Source: Actinomycetota bacterium
GTDB taxonomy: Bacteria; Actinomycetota; Actinomycetes; Actinomycetales; Dermatophilaceae
Length of the DNA stretch: 64,000 bases
Direction: 5' to 3'
Assembly (NCBI GenBank): GCA_020161815.1
Contig: JAIUOP010000008.1
Location: forward strand, 1 to 64,000
The translations under genes and the position numbers were made by a program. The notes beneath the pieces are model-generated. The model was not told the origin of the DNA. It made no database searches and was given only the letters and a program-made list of their open reading frames with translations. Shown here one piece after another: positions 35,908 through 47,348 of the stretch; the stretch's first letter is position 1; every line of letters begins with the position of its first letter.

Positions 35908-38900
35908 GTGCCCCAGCAGCCCCCGAGCAGCGACCCGCAGTCCGACTTCGGACCCAACGAATGGCTCGTCGACGAGCTCTACGAGGCCTACACCAAGGAC
36001 CGCAACTCGGTCGACAAGGCGTGGTGGGACTTCTTCAAGGACTACACCCCCGGTGAGGCCGCCCTCGGGCGCGATGCCGCGGTGAGCGCCACGTCGAGCA
36101 ATGGCGCCGCGCCGACCCATGCCACCCAGGCCCCCGCGCCCGCGAAGGCCGCGCTGGCCCAGGAGGCACCCGCCCCGGCGGCGCCGCAGGCCCCGGCCGC
36201 TGCGGCGGCTCCGGCGGCGGCTCCGGCCACGACGCCCTCCCCGAACCCCACCAAGGAGCCGACGACCGCCTCGACCCCGTCGGCCCCGAAGCCCCGCGAC
36301 ATGAAGGCGCCCGCGGCGCCGACGACCATGACCGAGGGCGAGGACGTCCCGATCCGCGGGGCGAGCGCGCGGGTCGTGACGAACATGGAGTCCTCCCTCG
36401 AGGTCCCGACGGCGACCAGCGTGCGCGCGGTGCCGGCCAAGCTGCTCATCGACAACCGCATCGTCATCAACAACCACCTCGCGCGCAGCCGCGGCGGCAA
36501 GGTGAGCTTCACCCACATCATCGGCTTCGCCCTGGTCAAGGCGCTGGCCTCGATGCCGGAGATGAACCACGGCTTCACCCATGACGCCGCGGGCAAGCCC
36601 GTCCTCCACAAGCCGGCCCACGTCAACCTCGGCCTGGCCATCGACCTCGCGAAGCCCGATGGCACCCGCCAGCTCCTCGTGCCCTCGATCAAGGCCGCGG
36701 AGACCATGGACTTCGCCCACTTCTGGACCGCCTACGAGGAGATCGTCAAGAAGGCCCGCAGCGGCAAGCTCGAGGTCAGCGACTTCCAGGGCACGACGAT
36801 CTCCCTGACCAACCCCGGCACCATCGGCACCGTCCACTCGGTGCCCCGCCTCATGCAGGGCCAGGGTGCGATCATCGGCGTCGGCGCCCTCGAGTACCCC
36901 GCCGAGTGGCAGGGCGCGAGCAACGAGACGCTCAACCGCAACGCCGTCTCCAAGATCCTCACCCTGACGAGCACCTACGACCACCGGATCATCCAGGGCG
37001 CGCAGTCGGGCGACTTCCTGCGGATCGTCCACCAGTTCCTGCTCGGCGAGGGCGGCTTCTACGACGACATCTTCGAGAGCCTGCGGATCCCCTACGAGCC
37101 GGTCCGCTGGGTGCAGGACATCTCCGCCACCCACGACGACGACATCAACAAGGTCGCCCGTGTCCAGGAGCTCATCCACGCCTACCGCGTCCGCGGTCAC
37201 CTCATGGCGGACACCGACCCGCTGGAGTACAAGCAGCGCCGGCACCCCGACCTCGACATCACCCGGCACGGGCTGACCCTGTGGGACCTCGACCGCAGCT
37301 ACGCCACCGGCGGCTTCGGCGGTGAGCCCTTCCTCAAGCTCCGCAAGATCCTGGGCATCCTGCGGGACTCCTACTGCCGCACCATCGGCGTGGAGTACAT
37401 GCACATCCAGGACCCCGACCAGCGCGAGTGGATCCAGTCCAAGATCGAGATCCCCCACGAGAAGCCGACCCGCGACGAGCAGCTGCGGATCCTGCGCCGG
37501 CTCAACGCCGCCGAGGCCTTCGAGACCTTCCTCCAGACCAAGTTCGTGGGCCAGAAGCGCTTCTCCCTCGAGGGCGGGGAGTCGGTCATCGCCCTGCTCG
37601 ACCGGGTCCTCTCCTCGGCGGCCGAGGACGGCCTCGACGAGGTCTGCATCGGCATGCCCCACCGCGGTCGGCTCAACGTGCTCACCAACATCGCCGGCAA
37701 GTCCTACGGCCAGATCTTCCGCGAGTTCGAGGGCAAGCAGGACCCGCGCTCGGTCCAGGGCTCCGGTGACGTGAAGTACCACCTGGGCACCGAGGGCACC
37801 TTCACCGCCGAGAACGGTGCGACGACCAAGGTCTACCTCGCGGCCAACCCCTCGCACCTCGAGGCGGTCAACCCGGTGCTCGAGGGCATCGTGCGCGCCA
37901 AGCAGGACCGGCTCAACCTCGCGGGCGAGGACTTCACGGTCCTGCCCGTGCTGCTCCACGGGGACGCCGCGTTCGCCGGCCAGGGTGTCGTGGCCGAGAC
38001 CCTCAACCTCTCGCAGCTGCGCGGCTACCGCACCGGCGGCACGGTGCACATCGTCATCAACAACCAGGTCGGCTTCACCACGGCACCGTCCTCGTCGCGC
38101 TCCTCGCAGTACTCCACGGACGTGGCCCGGATGATCCAGGCCCCGATCTTCCACGTCAACGGCGACGACCCCGAGGCATGCGTCCGCGTGGCCGAGCTCG
38201 CCTACGAGTTCCGCAAGAAGTTCCACAAGGACGTCGTCGTCGACATGGTCTGCTACCGCCGTCGCGGTCACAACGAGGGCGACGACCCCTCGATGACCCA
38301 GCCGCTGATGTACAACCTCATCGAGGCCAAGCGCTCGGTCCGCAAGCTCTACACCGAGGCCCTCGTCGGCCGCGGCGACATCGGGCGCGAGGACGCCGAG
38401 GCCGCTCTGCGCGACTACCAGCAGCAGCTCGAGCGGGTCTTCGTCGAGACCAAGGACGCCCTCAAGGAGGCCGAGCAGGAGCAGGCCGCGGGCGACACCA
38501 CGTATGCCGGCACCGACCTCGAGGGCCAGCAGGGCCTCGAGCCGCCGGCGGCGCAGGCCAGCCACGCCGATGCCACCACCCACTCGGCGACGCACACCGC
38601 CATCAGCACCGAGCTGCTCCACAAGCTCGGCGACGCGTGGACGGCGATCCCCGAGGGCTTCACGGTCCACCCCAAGCTGCTTCCGATGCTCCAGAAGCGC
38701 ACCGCGAGCACCCGCGAGGGCGGCATCGACTGGGCGACCGGCGAGCTGCTCGCCTTCGGCTCCCTGCTCGCCGACGGCACGCCGATCAGGCTCGCCGGCC
38801 AGGACAGCCGTCGTGGCACCTTCGTGCAGCGGCACGCGGTGCTCATCGACAAGAACACCGCGGAGGAGTGGACTCCGCTGCTCTACCTCGGTGAGGGCCA

Positions 38901-39759
38901 GGCCCGCTTCTGGGTCTACGACTCGCTGCTGTCCGAGTACGCCGCGATGGGCTTCGAGTACGGCTACTCCGTCGAGCGCCCGGACGCCCTCGTCCTCTGG
39001 GAGGCCCAGTTCGGCGACTTCCACAACGGCGCCCAGACCATCGTCGACGAGTTCATCAGCAGCTCGGAGCAGAAGTGGGGCCAGCGCTCGTCGGTGGTCC
39101 TGCTCCTCCCCCACGGCTACGAGGGCCAGGGACCGGACCACTCCTCGGCGCGCATCGAGCGCTTCCTCCAGCTGTGCGCGGAGGACAACATGACCGTCGC
39201 CTATCCCTCGACGCCGGCGTCCTACTTCCACCTGCTGCGCCGCCAGGCCTATGCGCGGCCGCGGCGACCGCTCATCGTCTTCACCCCGAAGTCGATGCTG
39301 CGCCTCAAGGCGGCGGCGAGTGCGCCCGAGGACTTCACCCGTGGCGGATTCCGACCGGTCCTCCCCGACACGGCAGGGGCGACGAGCGAGGGCGTCACCC
39401 GCGTCCTCATCGCCGCCGGCAAGGTCGTCCACGACCTCGCCGCCGAGCGGGAGAAGCGCGCAGACACCCGGACCGCCCTGCTGCGCCTGGAGCAGTACTA
39501 CCCGCTGCCTGCCGCCGACCTGGCGACCGAGCTCGCCAAGTACCCCGACGCCGAGGTCGTCGTCGTGCAGGACGAGCCGCAGAACCAGGGCGCCTGGCCC
39601 TTCCTCGCGCTCAACCTGCCGGCCGGCCTGGCCGCCTTCGGTGAGACGCGGCCGATCCACATCGTGTCGCGCAAGGCCTCGGCCTCGCCGTCGACGGGGT
39701 CGACCAAGAAGCACGCGCTCGAGCAGGCCGAGCTCATGGCTCGCGCCTTCGACCGCTGA
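35908..39759 (+). CDS. kgd: Multifunctional 2-oxoglutarate metabolism enzyme (fused E2/E1, KGD type)
   Basis: A TCA-cycle protein of 1283 residues that decarboxylates 2-oxoglutarate and passes the succinyl group on. Order: N-terminal peptide [20 protein letters not shown]; an Ala/Pro linker (about 50-135) without a lipoyl domain; an E2-like acyltransferase domain (about 140-400) with the catalytic [17 protein letters not shown]; then an E1 ThDP domain with [30 protein letters not shown] and a C-terminal pyrimidine-fold part with [20 protein letters not shown]. This is the layout of Mycobacterium KGD and Corynebacterium OdhA. GTG start. DUF6104 follows. Confidence 0.95.
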   Translation: MPQQPPSSDPQSDFGPNEWLVDELYEAYTKDRNSVDKAWWDFFKDYTPGEAALGRDAAVSATSSNGAAPTHATQAPAPAKAALAQEAPAPAAPQAPAAAAAPAAAPATTPSPNPTKEPTTASTPSAPKPRDMKAPAAPTTMTEGEDVPIRGASARVVTNMESSLEVPTATSVRAVPAKLLIDNRIVINNHLARSRGGKVSFTHIIGFALVKALASMPEMNHGFTHDAAGKPVLHKPAHVNLGLAIDLAKPDGTRQLLVPSIKAAETMDFAHFWTAYEEIVKKARSGKLEVSDFQGTTISLTNPGTIGTVHSVPRLMQGQGAIIGVGALEYPAEWQGASNETLNRNAVSKILTLTSTYDHRIIQGAQSGDFLRIVHQFLLGEGGFYDDIFESLRIPYEPVRWVQDISATHDDDINKVARVQELIHAYRVRGHLMADTDPLEYKQRRHPDLDITRHGLTLWDLDRSYATGGFGGEPFLKLRKILGILRDSYCRTIGVEYMHIQDPDQREWIQSKIEIPHEKPTRDEQLRILRRLNAAEAFETFLQTKFVGQKRFSLEGGESVIALLDRVLSSAAEDGLDEVCIGMPHRGRLNVLTNIAGKSYGQIFREFEGKQDPRSVQGSGDVKYHLGTEGTFTAENGATTKVYLAANPSHLEAVNPVLEGIVRAKQDRLNLAGEDFTVLPVLLHGDAAFAGQGVVAETLNLSQLRGYRTGGTVHIVINNQVGFTTAPSSSRSSQYSTDVARMIQAPIFHVNGDDPEACVRVAELAYEFRKKFHKDVVVDMVCYRRRGHNEGDDPSMTQPLMYNLIEAKRSVRKLYTEALVGRGDIGREDAEAALRDYQQQLERVFVETKDALKEAEQEQAAGDTTYAGTDLEGQQGLEPPAAQASHADATTHSATHTAISTELLHKLGDAWTAIPEGFTVHPKLLPMLQKRTASTREGGIDWATGELLAFGSLLADGTPIRLAGQDSRRGTFVQRHAVLIDKNTAEEWTPLLYLGEGQARFWVYDSLLSEYAAMGFEYGYSVERPDALVLWEAQFGDFHNGAQTIVDEFISSSEQKWGQRSSVVLLLPHGYEGQGPDHSSARIERFLQLCAEDNMTVAYPSTPASYFHLLRRQAYARPRRPLIVFTPKSMLRLKAAASAPEDFTRGGFRPVLPDTAGATSEGVTRVLIAAGKVVHDLAAEREKRADTRTALLRLEQYYPLPAADLATELAKYPDAEVVVVQDEPQNQGAWPFLALNLPAGLAAFGETRPIHIVSRKASASPSTGSTKKHALEQAELMARAFDR

Positions 39760-39771
39760 CCGGGCGCCGCG

Positions 39772-39948
39772 GTGTACTTCACCGACCGGGGCATCGAGGA
39801 GCTGACGGCTCGCCGCGGCGAGGAGGAGGTCTCCTTCGAGTGGCTGGCCGACCAGCTGCGCACGTTCGTCGACCTCAACCCTGAGTTCGAGACGCCGATC
39901 GAGCGCCTCGCGACGTGGCTGGCCCGTCTCGACGACGAGGACGAATGA
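39772..39948 (+). CDS. DUF6104 family protein
   Basis: A 58-residue acidic protein: MYFTDRGIEELTARRGEEEV, then SFEWLADQLRTFVDLNPEFE, and LATWLARLDDEDE at the end. It starts with GTG 12 bp after kgd and overlaps the SGNH gene by ATGA. This small soluble protein regularly follows kgd/sucA in actinobacteria. Function is unknown. Its constant position suggests a link to the 2-oxoglutarate dehydrogenase complex, which is inference. Confidence 0.85.
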   Translation: MYFTDRGIEELTARRGEEEVSFEWLADQLRTFVDLNPEFETPIERLATWLARLDDEDE

Positions 39949-40601
39949 ACGTGGACGACAACGTGATCGAGTTCCGCCCGAGTGCCCACTTCAGCGTCGA
40001 CGACGACGGCGTGCGTGACGTCGCCCTCGTCTTCCTCGGCGCCTCCCTCGTCGCCGGGGTCGGCGACCCCAAGGGGCAGGGGTGGGTGACCCGCGTCGTG
40101 GGCCGCACCCAGCACCCCGACCTCCAGCTCACGGCATACAACCTCGGCCTGCGCGGCGACACCTCCGCGGGTGTCCTCGCCCGCTGGCAGTCCGAGGTGC
40201 CGCTGCGTTGGCAGGGCCGAGCCGAGCGGCGACTGGTCCTCTCGGTCGGCGCCAACGACATCGTCGAGGGCGTGAGCCTGGCCCGGCATCGCCTCAACCT
40301 GGCCAACATCCTCGACGACGCGGCGAGCACGGGGGTCGCGACCTTCGTCGTCAGTCCGCCGCCCAGCGACGACGCCGTCCTCAACGACAAGCTCGGTGTC
40401 CTCGTCGAGGCGCAGGCCGACGTCTGCGCCCGTCGCGGTGTCCCCTTCGTCGACTGCTTCGGCCCGCTGCTCGGACACGACCAGTGGCAGTCCGACCTCG
40501 CCGCCTCGTCGGTGCCGCACCACCCGGGCCAGGCCGGCTACGGCCTCATCGCCTGGCTGGTGCTGCACAATGGCTGGAACGAATGGCTCGGCACCGCCTG
40601 A
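39945..40601 (+). CDS. SGNH/GDSL-family hydrolase
   Basis: A 218-residue hydrolase. Block I is VFLGASLVAGVGDPKGQGW (catalytic Ser near residue 33, with GAS in place of GDS), block III is SVGANDIVEG (about 100-109) and block V is SVPHHPGQAGYGLIA with the catalytic His. No signal peptide is present, so it should be cytoplasmic. Substrates of this family vary (lipids, acyl or acetyl esters). It starts inside the stop codon of the DUF6104 gene, so it is co-translated with it, and ends 4 bp before the convergent oxidoreductase gene. Confidence 0.86.
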   Translation: MNVDDNVIEFRPSAHFSVDDDGVRDVALVFLGASLVAGVGDPKGQGWVTRVVGRTQHPDLQLTAYNLGLRGDTSAGVLARWQSEVPLRWQGRAERRLVLSVGANDIVEGVSLARHRLNLANILDDAASTGVATFVVSPPPSDDAVLNDKLGVLVEAQADVCARRGVPFVDCFGPLLGHDQWQSDLAASSVPHHPGQAGYGLIAWLVLHNGWNEWLGTA

Positions 40602-40605
40602 GCCT

Positions 40606-41574
40606 TCAGAGGGTGAAGACGACCTTGCCGTCGACCTGACCGGCGTGCATCGCGGCGAACCCCTCGCGCGCCCGGGCCAGCGGCAGCACGCGGTCGATCT
40701 TGGGCTCGATGCCGCGCGCGGCCACGAAGCGGGTGAGCCGCTCCAGCTCATCCCGCGTGCCCATCGTCGAGCCGATGACCTGGAGCTGCTTGAAGAAGAT
40801 CGTCGTCAGCTCGGCCTTCGCCGGCGCGTCCCCACTGGTCGCGCCGCTGATGACGATCCGACCACCGGGGCGCAGCGACTTCACCGAGTGGCTCCAGGTC
40901 GCCGCCCCGACGGTCTCCATCACCGCGTCGACCCGGTCGGGCAGGCGCTCCCCCGAGGCAAAAGCGGCATCGGCACCAAGCGCCACCGCGGCCTCCCCCT
41001 TGGCCGCGTCCCGACTGGTCACCCAGACCCGCAGCCCGGCGGCGCTGCCCAGCTGCACCAGGGCGGTGGCCACCCCACCGGCGGCCCCTTGGACGAGGAC
41101 GGTGTCGCCGGGGTGGACACCCGCGTGGGTGAAGAGCATGCGGTATGCCGTGAGCCAGGCCGTCGGGAGGCAGGCCGCCTGCTCCCATGAGAGGCCGGCC
41201 GGCTTGGGCACGACGTTGCGGGTCGGGACGACGACCTTCTCGGCGAGCGTGCCCTGGTGGACCTCCGAGAGGAGGGACCGGCGGGGGTCGAGCGTCTCGT
41301 CGCCGCTCCACCCGGGTGAGGCGATGACGGCGTGGACGAGCACCTCACGGCCGGACTCGTCGACGCCCGCCGCGTCGCAGCCCAGGATCATCGGCAGCTT
41401 GTCGGCGGGCAGCCCGACACCACGCAGCGACCAGAGGTCGTGGTGGTTGAGCGCAGCCGTCCTGACCGTCACCGTGGTCCAGCCCTCCGGCGCCACCGGG
41501 TCGGGGCGCTCACCGACCTCGAGGCCGGACAGCGGGTCGTCGGCGGACTGGCGGGCGGCATACGCAGCGAGCAT
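40606..41574 (-). CDS. Zinc-type alcohol dehydrogenase-like / quinone oxidoreductase (MDR superfamily)
   Basis: A 322-residue NAD(P)-dependent medium-chain reductase. The GroES-like domain covers about 20-125 (RTAALNHHDLWSLRGVG, ILGCDAAGV). The nucleotide-binding domain contains VLVQGAAGGVATALVQLGSAAG (about 155-176) and MTHA-like loops. The structural-zinc cysteine cluster is missing, so it is closer to quinone oxidoreductases than to zinc alcohol dehydrogenases. The substrate is unknown. It is transcribed convergently to the SGNH gene. Confidence 0.85.
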   Translation of the reverse strand: MLAAYAARQSADDPLSGLEVGERPDPVAPEGWTTVTVRTAALNHHDLWSLRGVGLPADKLPMILGCDAAGVDESGREVLVHAVIASPGWSGDETLDPRRSLLSEVHQGTLAEKVVVPTRNVVPKPAGLSWEQAACLPTAWLTAYRMLFTHAGVHPGDTVLVQGAAGGVATALVQLGSAAGLRVWVTSRDAAKGEAAVALGADAAFASGERLPDRVDAVMETVGAATWSHSVKSLRPGGRIVISGATSGDAPAKAELTTIFFKQLQVIGSTMGTRDELERLTRFVAARGIEPKIDRVLPLARAREGFAAMHAGQVDGKVVFTL

Positions 41575-41600
41575 GCTCCGACCCTAGCGCCCGCGGTGGG

Positions 41601-42463
41601 TCAGTCGGCGAGGACCGTGGGGGCTGCCCGGTGGAGGGCGTCCCGCCACTCCGGCAGGGGCGCGATCCCGGCCTGCTCCCACCGCTCGTGGGAGAGGACG
41701 GAGTAGGCCGGGCGGGCGGCGGCCGCGGGGTACATCGCGGCGTACTCGGCGCTCGTGATCGGCTGCACCCGCTCGGGGTCGAGGCCGAGCTCCTCGAAGG
41801 TCGCCCGGGCGAAGTCGAACCACGAGCACTGGCCCGAGCCGGTGCCGTGCCACATGCCATAGGGCGCTTCGGACTCGACCAGTCGCACGATCGCCTCGGC
41901 GAGGTCGTGGGTCCACGTCGGCTGGCCCACCTGGTCGGAGACGACCGTGAGGGAGTCCCTTGCGGCGGCCAGTCGCTTCATCGCCTTGGGGAAGCCGGTC
42001 GGCCCCGCGGCGCCGTAGAGCCACGCCGTGCGCACGACCCACGACTGCGGGCAGAGCCCCCGCACGGCCCACTCGCCGGCGGCCTTGGTGCGGCCGTAGG
42101 CCGACACCGGCGCCTGCGGCGCGTCCGCGGCATACGGCTGCGAGGCGTCGCCGGCGAAGACGTAGTCGGTCGAGATCTGCACCATGGCGGCGCCCGTCGC
42201 CGCGGCGGCGCGGGCGAGGTTGGCGGCGCCGACGGCATTGATCGCGAAGGCCAGGCCCTCCTCCTCCTCGGCCCGGTCGACCGCGGTGTGGGCGGCGCAG
42301 TTGGCGACGACGTCGTGCCCGGCGACCTGCTCGAGGCACTGCTCCGCCTCGAGGATGTCCAGCTCGGGCAGGTCGCGCCGGGTCACCTCGTGCCCGGCGG
42401 CCTCGAGCACGGCACACAGGTCCTGGCCGAGCATGCCGTTGGCGCCGGCGACGAACCAGCGCA

Positions 42464-42464
<1 letters not shown>
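41601..42464 (-). CDS. rmlD: dTDP-4-dehydrorhamnose reductase
   Basis: The last step of dTDP-L-rhamnose synthesis, reducing dTDP-4-dehydro-L-rhamnose with NAD(P)H. It has 287 residues. The Rossmann motif [14 protein letters not shown] is at about 7-20, [16 protein letters not shown] near 53-68, the catalytic YGRTKAAGE (about residue 125) and the RmlD block [16 protein letters not shown] near 183. It overlaps the rmlB stop by the TGATG arrangement. The pair rmlBD is divergent from rmlAC, giving the full four-step pathway at one locus. Confidence 0.95.
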
Positions 42465-43507
<1,043 letters not shown>

Positions 43508-43561
43508 CTACCGACGCCGACCTCGACCGAGCTGGCGGCCACTGGCCGATACCCTTGGCGC

Positions 43562-44434
43562 ATGAAGGGAATCATCCTCGCCGGGGGCTCGGGCACGCGC
43601 CTGCACCCGATCACCAAGGGCATCAGCAAGCAGCTCATGCCGATCTACGACAAGCCGATGATCTACTACCCCCTCTCGGTCCTGATGATGGCCGACATCA
43701 GGGAGGTCCTCATCATCACGACGCCGGCGGACCAGGAGCAGTTCCAGCGCCTCCTCGGCGACGGGTCGGAGTGGGGCATCGAGATCTCGTATGCCGTCCA
43801 GCCCTCCCCCGACGGCCTGGCCCAGGCCTTCATCATCGGCGCCGACTTCATCGGTGAGGACTCCGTCGCCCTCGTGCTCGGCGACAACATCTTCCACGGC
43901 AGCCACCTCGGCACCTCCCTGCGCAGCCTCAAGGGCATCACCGGGGGCCACGTCTTCGCCTACCACGTGAGCAACCCCACGGCCTACGGCGTCGTGGAGT
44001 TCGACGAGGACGGCAAGGTCATCTCGATCGAGGAGAAGCCGGCCCACCCCAAGTCCGACTTCGCGGTGCCGGGGCTGTACTTCTACGACAACGACGTCGT
44101 CGAGATCGCCCGCAACCTCACCCCGAGCGCGCGCGGCGAGCTCGAGATCACCGGGATCAACGACGCCTACCTGCAGCGCGGCGACCTGACCGTGACCGTG
44201 CTGCCGCGAGGCACGGCCTGGTTCGACACCGGCACCTTCGAGGGCCTGATGGACGCCAGCCAGTTCGTCCACGTCGTCGAGGCCCGGCAGGCCTACAAGA
44301 TCGGCTGCGTCGAGGAGATCGCCTGGCGCGCCGGGTGGATCGACGACGCCCAGTTCCGTGCCCTCGGCGACGCCCTGGCCAAGTCCGGCTACGGCGCCTA
44401 CATCCACGCCTGCCTCGAGCGAGGAAAGCCCTGA
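43562..44434 (+). CDS. rmlA: Glucose-1-phosphate thymidylyltransferase
   Basis: The first step of dTDP-L-rhamnose synthesis, making dTDP-glucose from glucose-1-phosphate and dTTP. It has 290 residues. The nucleotidyltransferase signature [17 protein letters not shown] (2-18) is followed by [17 protein letters not shown] (23-39), [10 protein letters not shown] (about 106-115) and [19 protein letters not shown] (about 158-176). It is coupled to rmlC by overlapping stop and start codons (TGATG). Confidence 0.97.
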   Translation: MKGIILAGGSGTRLHPITKGISKQLMPIYDKPMIYYPLSVLMMADIREVLIITTPADQEQFQRLLGDGSEWGIEISYAVQPSPDGLAQAFIIGADFIGEDSVALVLGDNIFHGSHLGTSLRSLKGITGGHVFAYHVSNPTAYGVVEFDEDGKVISIEEKPAHPKSDFAVPGLYFYDNDVVEIARNLTPSARGELEITGINDAYLQRGDLTVTVLPRGTAWFDTGTFEGLMDASQFVHVVEARQAYKIGCVEEIAWRAGWIDDAQFRALGDALAKSGYGAYIHACLERGKP

Positions 44435-45045
44435 TGGAGATCACCGCACTCAAGCTCGCCGGCGCCTTCGTCATCACGCCCCGGCAGTTCCCCGACGGCC
44501 GCGGCGTCTTCCTCGAGTCCTTCCGCGGCGACAAGCTCGCCGAGCAGCTCGGCCACCGCCCCGACATCGTGCAGACCAACGTCTCGGTGTCCTCGCGTGG
44601 CACCGTGCGGGGCATCCACTTCGCCGACGTGCCGCCGAGCCAGGGCAAGTACATCACCGCCCTGTCCGGGTCGCTGATCGACTACATCATCGACATCCGG
44701 GTGGGCTCGCCGACCTTCGGGCAGTGGGAGCAGGTGCTCCTCGACACCGTCGACCGGCGCGCCGTCTACCTCCCCGAGGGCATGGGCCACGCGTTCTGCG
44801 CCCTCGAGGACGACACGACCGCGATGTACCTCTGCACGGCGCCCTACTCCCCCACCCGCGAGCACGGCATCCACCCGCTCGACCCCGAGGTCGGGCTGCC
44901 GATCCCCGCGGACATCACCCCGCTGCTCTCGCCGAAGGACGACGCGGCGCCCTCGCTGGCGCAGGCCGTCGAGACCGGCCTGCTCCCCACCTGGGAGCAG
45001 TGCCAGGCGTATGCCGCGGAGCTGGCCGCCGCGCGTCCGGCCTGA
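44434..45045 (+). CDS. rmlC: dTDP-4-dehydrorhamnose 3,5-epimerase
   Basis: The third step of dTDP-L-rhamnose synthesis, a cupin-fold epimerase of 203 residues. The catalytic His is in [13 protein letters not shown] (about 58-70), the catalytic Asp in [14 protein letters not shown], and [14 protein letters not shown] (about 112-125) forms the barrel end. dTDP-L-rhamnose feeds cell-wall linkers or surface polysaccharide. The rmlAC and rmlBD operons read away from each other, so they can share regulation. Confidence 0.95.
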   Translation: MEITALKLAGAFVITPRQFPDGRGVFLESFRGDKLAEQLGHRPDIVQTNVSVSSRGTVRGIHFADVPPSQGKYITALSGSLIDYIIDIRVGSPTFGQWEQVLLDTVDRRAVYLPEGMGHAFCALEDDTTAMYLCTAPYSPTREHGIHPLDPEVGLPIPADITPLLSPKDDAAPSLAQAVETGLLPTWEQCQAYAAELAAARPA

Positions 45046-45066
45046 CCCAGCCCCACGGCATACGGC

Positions 45067-46224
45067 TCAGGCGAGGCGGGCCACCGCCGCGGCGACGGCG
45101 TCGGCGACGCCCTCCTGGAAGACCGAGGGCACGATCTGGTCCACCGAGGGCCGGTCGACCAGGTCGGCGATCGTCTGCGCCGCCGCGAGCTTCATCGCCT
45201 CGGTGATCTGCCGGGCGCCGGAGTCCAGGGCGCCCCGGAAGATGCCCGGGAACGCGAGCACGTTGTTGATCTGGTTCGGGAAGTCCGAGCGCCCGGTCGC
45301 GACGACCGCCGCGTGGCGGTGCGCGACGTCCGGGTGGACCTCGGGCGTGGGGTTGGCCAGCGCGAAGATCATCGCCTCCGGAGCCATGGTCGCGACCTGC
45401 TCCTCCGGCACCTGGCCGCCGCTGACCCCGATGTACACCTCGGCCCCGACGAGGGCGTCACCGAGCGTGCCGGACACGCCCCGGGGGTTCGTCGACGCCG
45501 CCAGGGTGAGCTTGTGGCCGCCCAGGTCGGCGCGCGAGGGCGCGAGGATGCCCCGGCTGTCCGCGACGACGATGTCGCGCACGCCGGCCCGCTGGAGCAG
45601 CTTGGTCACGGCGACGCCGGCGGCTCCGGCGCCACCGACGACGACGCGCAGGTCAGGCAGGTCCCGGTGGAGCACCCGGCAGGCGTTGATCAGGCCGGCG
45701 AGGACGACGATGGCCGTGCCGTGCTGGTCGTCGTGGAAGACGGGGATGTCGAGCCGCTCCTTGAGGGCCTCCTCGATCTCGAAGCAGCGCGGCGCGGAGA
45801 TGTCCTCGAGGTTGATGCCGCCGTAGGTCGGCGCGATCCGGACGATCGCCTCGACGAGCTCCTCGACCGACCCCGAGTCCATGACGACCGGCACGGCGTC
45901 GACCCCGGCGAAGTGCTTGAAGAGGACGCACTTGCCCTCCATCACCGGCAGGGCACCCAACGGGCCGATGTCCCCGAGCCCGAGCACCGCCGTGCCGTCG
46001 GAGATGACCGCCACGGTGTTGCCCCGGGCGGTGTACCGCGCGGCGAGCGTCGGGTCGGCGGCGACCGCGAGGGAGACCTCGGCCACACCGGGGGTGTAGA
46101 GCAACGCCAGGTCCCCCCGGTCCCGCAGGGGTTGGGTGGCGTGTACGCCGAGCTTGCCGCCCTCGTGCGCGCGGAACACCGGGCTCTGCGGGTCGAAGAG
46201 GAACTGCTCGGGCGCGGCGGACAT
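45067..46224 (-). CDS. NAD(P)-dependent malic enzyme
   Basis: Oxidatively decarboxylates malate to pyruvate. It has 385 residues. The malic N-terminal domain covers about 15-150 ([38 protein letters not shown]). The metal site is [13 protein letters not shown] (about residues 161-173), the NAD motif [14 protein letters not shown] near 192-205, and the C-terminal domain ends with [19 protein letters not shown]. It is the compact ME type without a phosphotransacetylase domain. Cofactor preference cannot be read from the sequence. It is divergent from sodX. Confidence 0.94.
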   Translation of the reverse strand: MSAAPEQFLFDPQSPVFRAHEGGKLGVHATQPLRDRGDLALLYTPGVAEVSLAVAADPTLAARYTARGNTVAVISDGTAVLGLGDIGPLGALPVMEGKCVLFKHFAGVDAVPVVMDSGSVEELVEAIVRIAPTYGGINLEDISAPRCFEIEEALKERLDIPVFHDDQHGTAIVVLAGLINACRVLHRDLPDLRVVVGGAGAAGVAVTKLLQRAGVRDIVVADSRGILAPSRADLGGHKLTLAASTNPRGVSGTLGDALVGAEVYIGVSGGQVPEEQVATMAPEAMIFALANPTPEVHPDVAHRHAAVVATGRSDFPNQINNVLAFPGIFRGALDSGARQITEAMKLAAAQTIADLVDRPSVDQIVPSVFQEGVADAVAAAVARLA

Positions 46225-46468
46225 GGACGGCTCCTTGCGGGCGGGCGGCGAGGCACGGTGTCGTCACCGGCGAGGTGCTGGCGACGGGCGGCTGCCACGG
46301 CGGGGACAGGCTGTGACCGGCGATGTCACGGCGAACGTCGACCCGAGGTGCCGGGTGGCTCGGCCGCGCTCGACCGATTGGGCCGCGCAGGTCGGGCCAT
46401 CCTCGCACAGGCCCTCCCCCATGACGATGTGATTCATCTCCCCCACCCGGGGATGGCACGATGGCCCG

Positions 46469-46816
46469 GTGAGCAGTCGCTGGCGCCTGGTGAGGGTCCG
46501 GGGGGTCTCGATGCAGCCCTCGTTCGACCCCGGTGACCTCCTCCTCGTCTCCTCCCGCAGACCGCCCCGCCCGGCCGATGCCGCCGTGGTACGCCTGCCT
46601 CCCGACCGCCACGGCACCCCACGGCCGGTGGCGCTCAAGCGCCTCGTCCACGCCGAACCCGGCGGCTGGTGGATCGACTCGGACAATGCCCGTCACGGAG
46701 TGACCTCGTTCGAGGTCGGCCTCATCCCCGTCGAGGACGTGCTCGGGGTGGTCAGGCGTCGGCTGTGGCCGATGACCCCCCGACCGGGGGGTGCACAGTC
46801 CCGGGGGCAGGGGTAG
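46469..46816 (+). CDS. sodX: Nickel-type superoxide dismutase maturation protease (S26 family)
   Basis: A 115-residue S26-type peptidase. The catalytic serine is in VRGVSMQPSFDPGDLLLV (about residue 14) and the general-base lysine in RPVALKRLVH (about residue 53), the serine/lysine dyad of signal peptidases. It has no transmembrane anchor, consistent with a cytoplasmic protease. It removes the N-terminal propeptide of the Ni-SOD encoded 38 bp downstream. GTG start. It is divergent from malic enzyme across a 244-bp gap in which I see no clear operator. Confidence 0.9.
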   Translation: MSSRWRLVRVRGVSMQPSFDPGDLLLVSSRRPPRPADAAVVRLPPDRHGTPRPVALKRLVHAEPGGWWIDSDNARHGVTSFEVGLIPVEDVLGVVRRRLWPMTPRPGGAQSRGQG

Positions 46817-46854
46817 GTTGGTCGGGACCCATTCCCGATCCGCGAGGAGCCCCC

Positions 46855-47259
46855 ATGTTCTCCCTGCCCGCGATCCTGCGCATCAGCGACGTGAGCGCCC
46901 ACTGCGACCTGCCCTGTGGCGTCTACGACCCGGCCCAGGCCCGCATCGAGGCCGAGTCGATCAAGGCGATCGACAAGAAGGTCGCCGACAGCAGCGACCC
47001 CGACTTCCGCGTGCGCGCCGCCATCATCAAGGAGCAGCGCTCCGAGCTGGTCAAGCACCACCTGTGGGTGCTGTGGACCGACTACTTCAAGCCGCCGCAC
47101 TTCGAGAAGTTCCCCGAGCTGCACACGCTCGTCAACGAGGCGACCAAGCTCGCCGGGGCCGCCGGCACGAAGGGCTCGTTCGATGAGTCCGTCGCCGACG
47201 AGCTGCTCGCCAAGATCGACCGCATCGCCGAGATCTTCGCCGAGACCAAGAAGGCCTGA
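46855..47259 (+). CDS. sodN: Nickel superoxide dismutase
   Basis: Converts superoxide to peroxide and oxygen. It has 134 residues. A 15-residue propeptide ends at SDVSA, and SodX cleavage there exposes the mature N-terminus HCDLPCGVYDPAQARIEAES. His1, Cys2 and Cys6 of that hook bind nickel. The rest is a four-helix bundle containing KEQRSELVKHHLWVLWTDYFKPPHFEKFP (cut here as two blocks, about 57-85). ATG at 46855 with GAGGAG upstream. A strong bidirectional terminator follows. Confidence 0.97.
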   Translation: MFSLPAILRISDVSAHCDLPCGVYDPAQARIEAESIKAIDKKVADSSDPDFRVRAAIIKEQRSELVKHHLWVLWTDYFKPPHFEKFPELHTLVNEATKLAGAAGTKGSFDESVADELLAKIDRIAEIFAETKKA

Positions 47260-47273
47260 GCTCGATCGACGTC

Positions 47274-47314
47274 ACGAAGGCGGCCGGGGTGGACACCACC
47301 CCGGCCGCCTTCGT
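47274..47314. terminator. Bidirectional terminator between sodN and manA
   Basis: A 19-bp perfect stem (47274-47292 with 47296-47314) with a 3-base ACA loop, 14 bp past sodN and 34 bp before the manA stop. The stem base ACGAAGG is shared with the rsgA terminator at 57071. No T-run on either side. Confidence 0.92.
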
Positions 47315-47348
47315 CACCCCAGCGCACGGTCCTGCGGCCGCCCCGGGC

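Noticed and set aside
35848..39714. 1288-residue minus-strand reading frame opposite kgd
   Set aside because: No ribosome site, and composition is that of a reverse complement of a GC-rich gene. The plus-strand KGD has recognisable motifs along its whole length.
46225..46468. Regulatory site in the malic enzyme/sodX gap
   Set aside because: Only imperfect TGTGA-like fragments with wrong spacing were found, so no operator is called.
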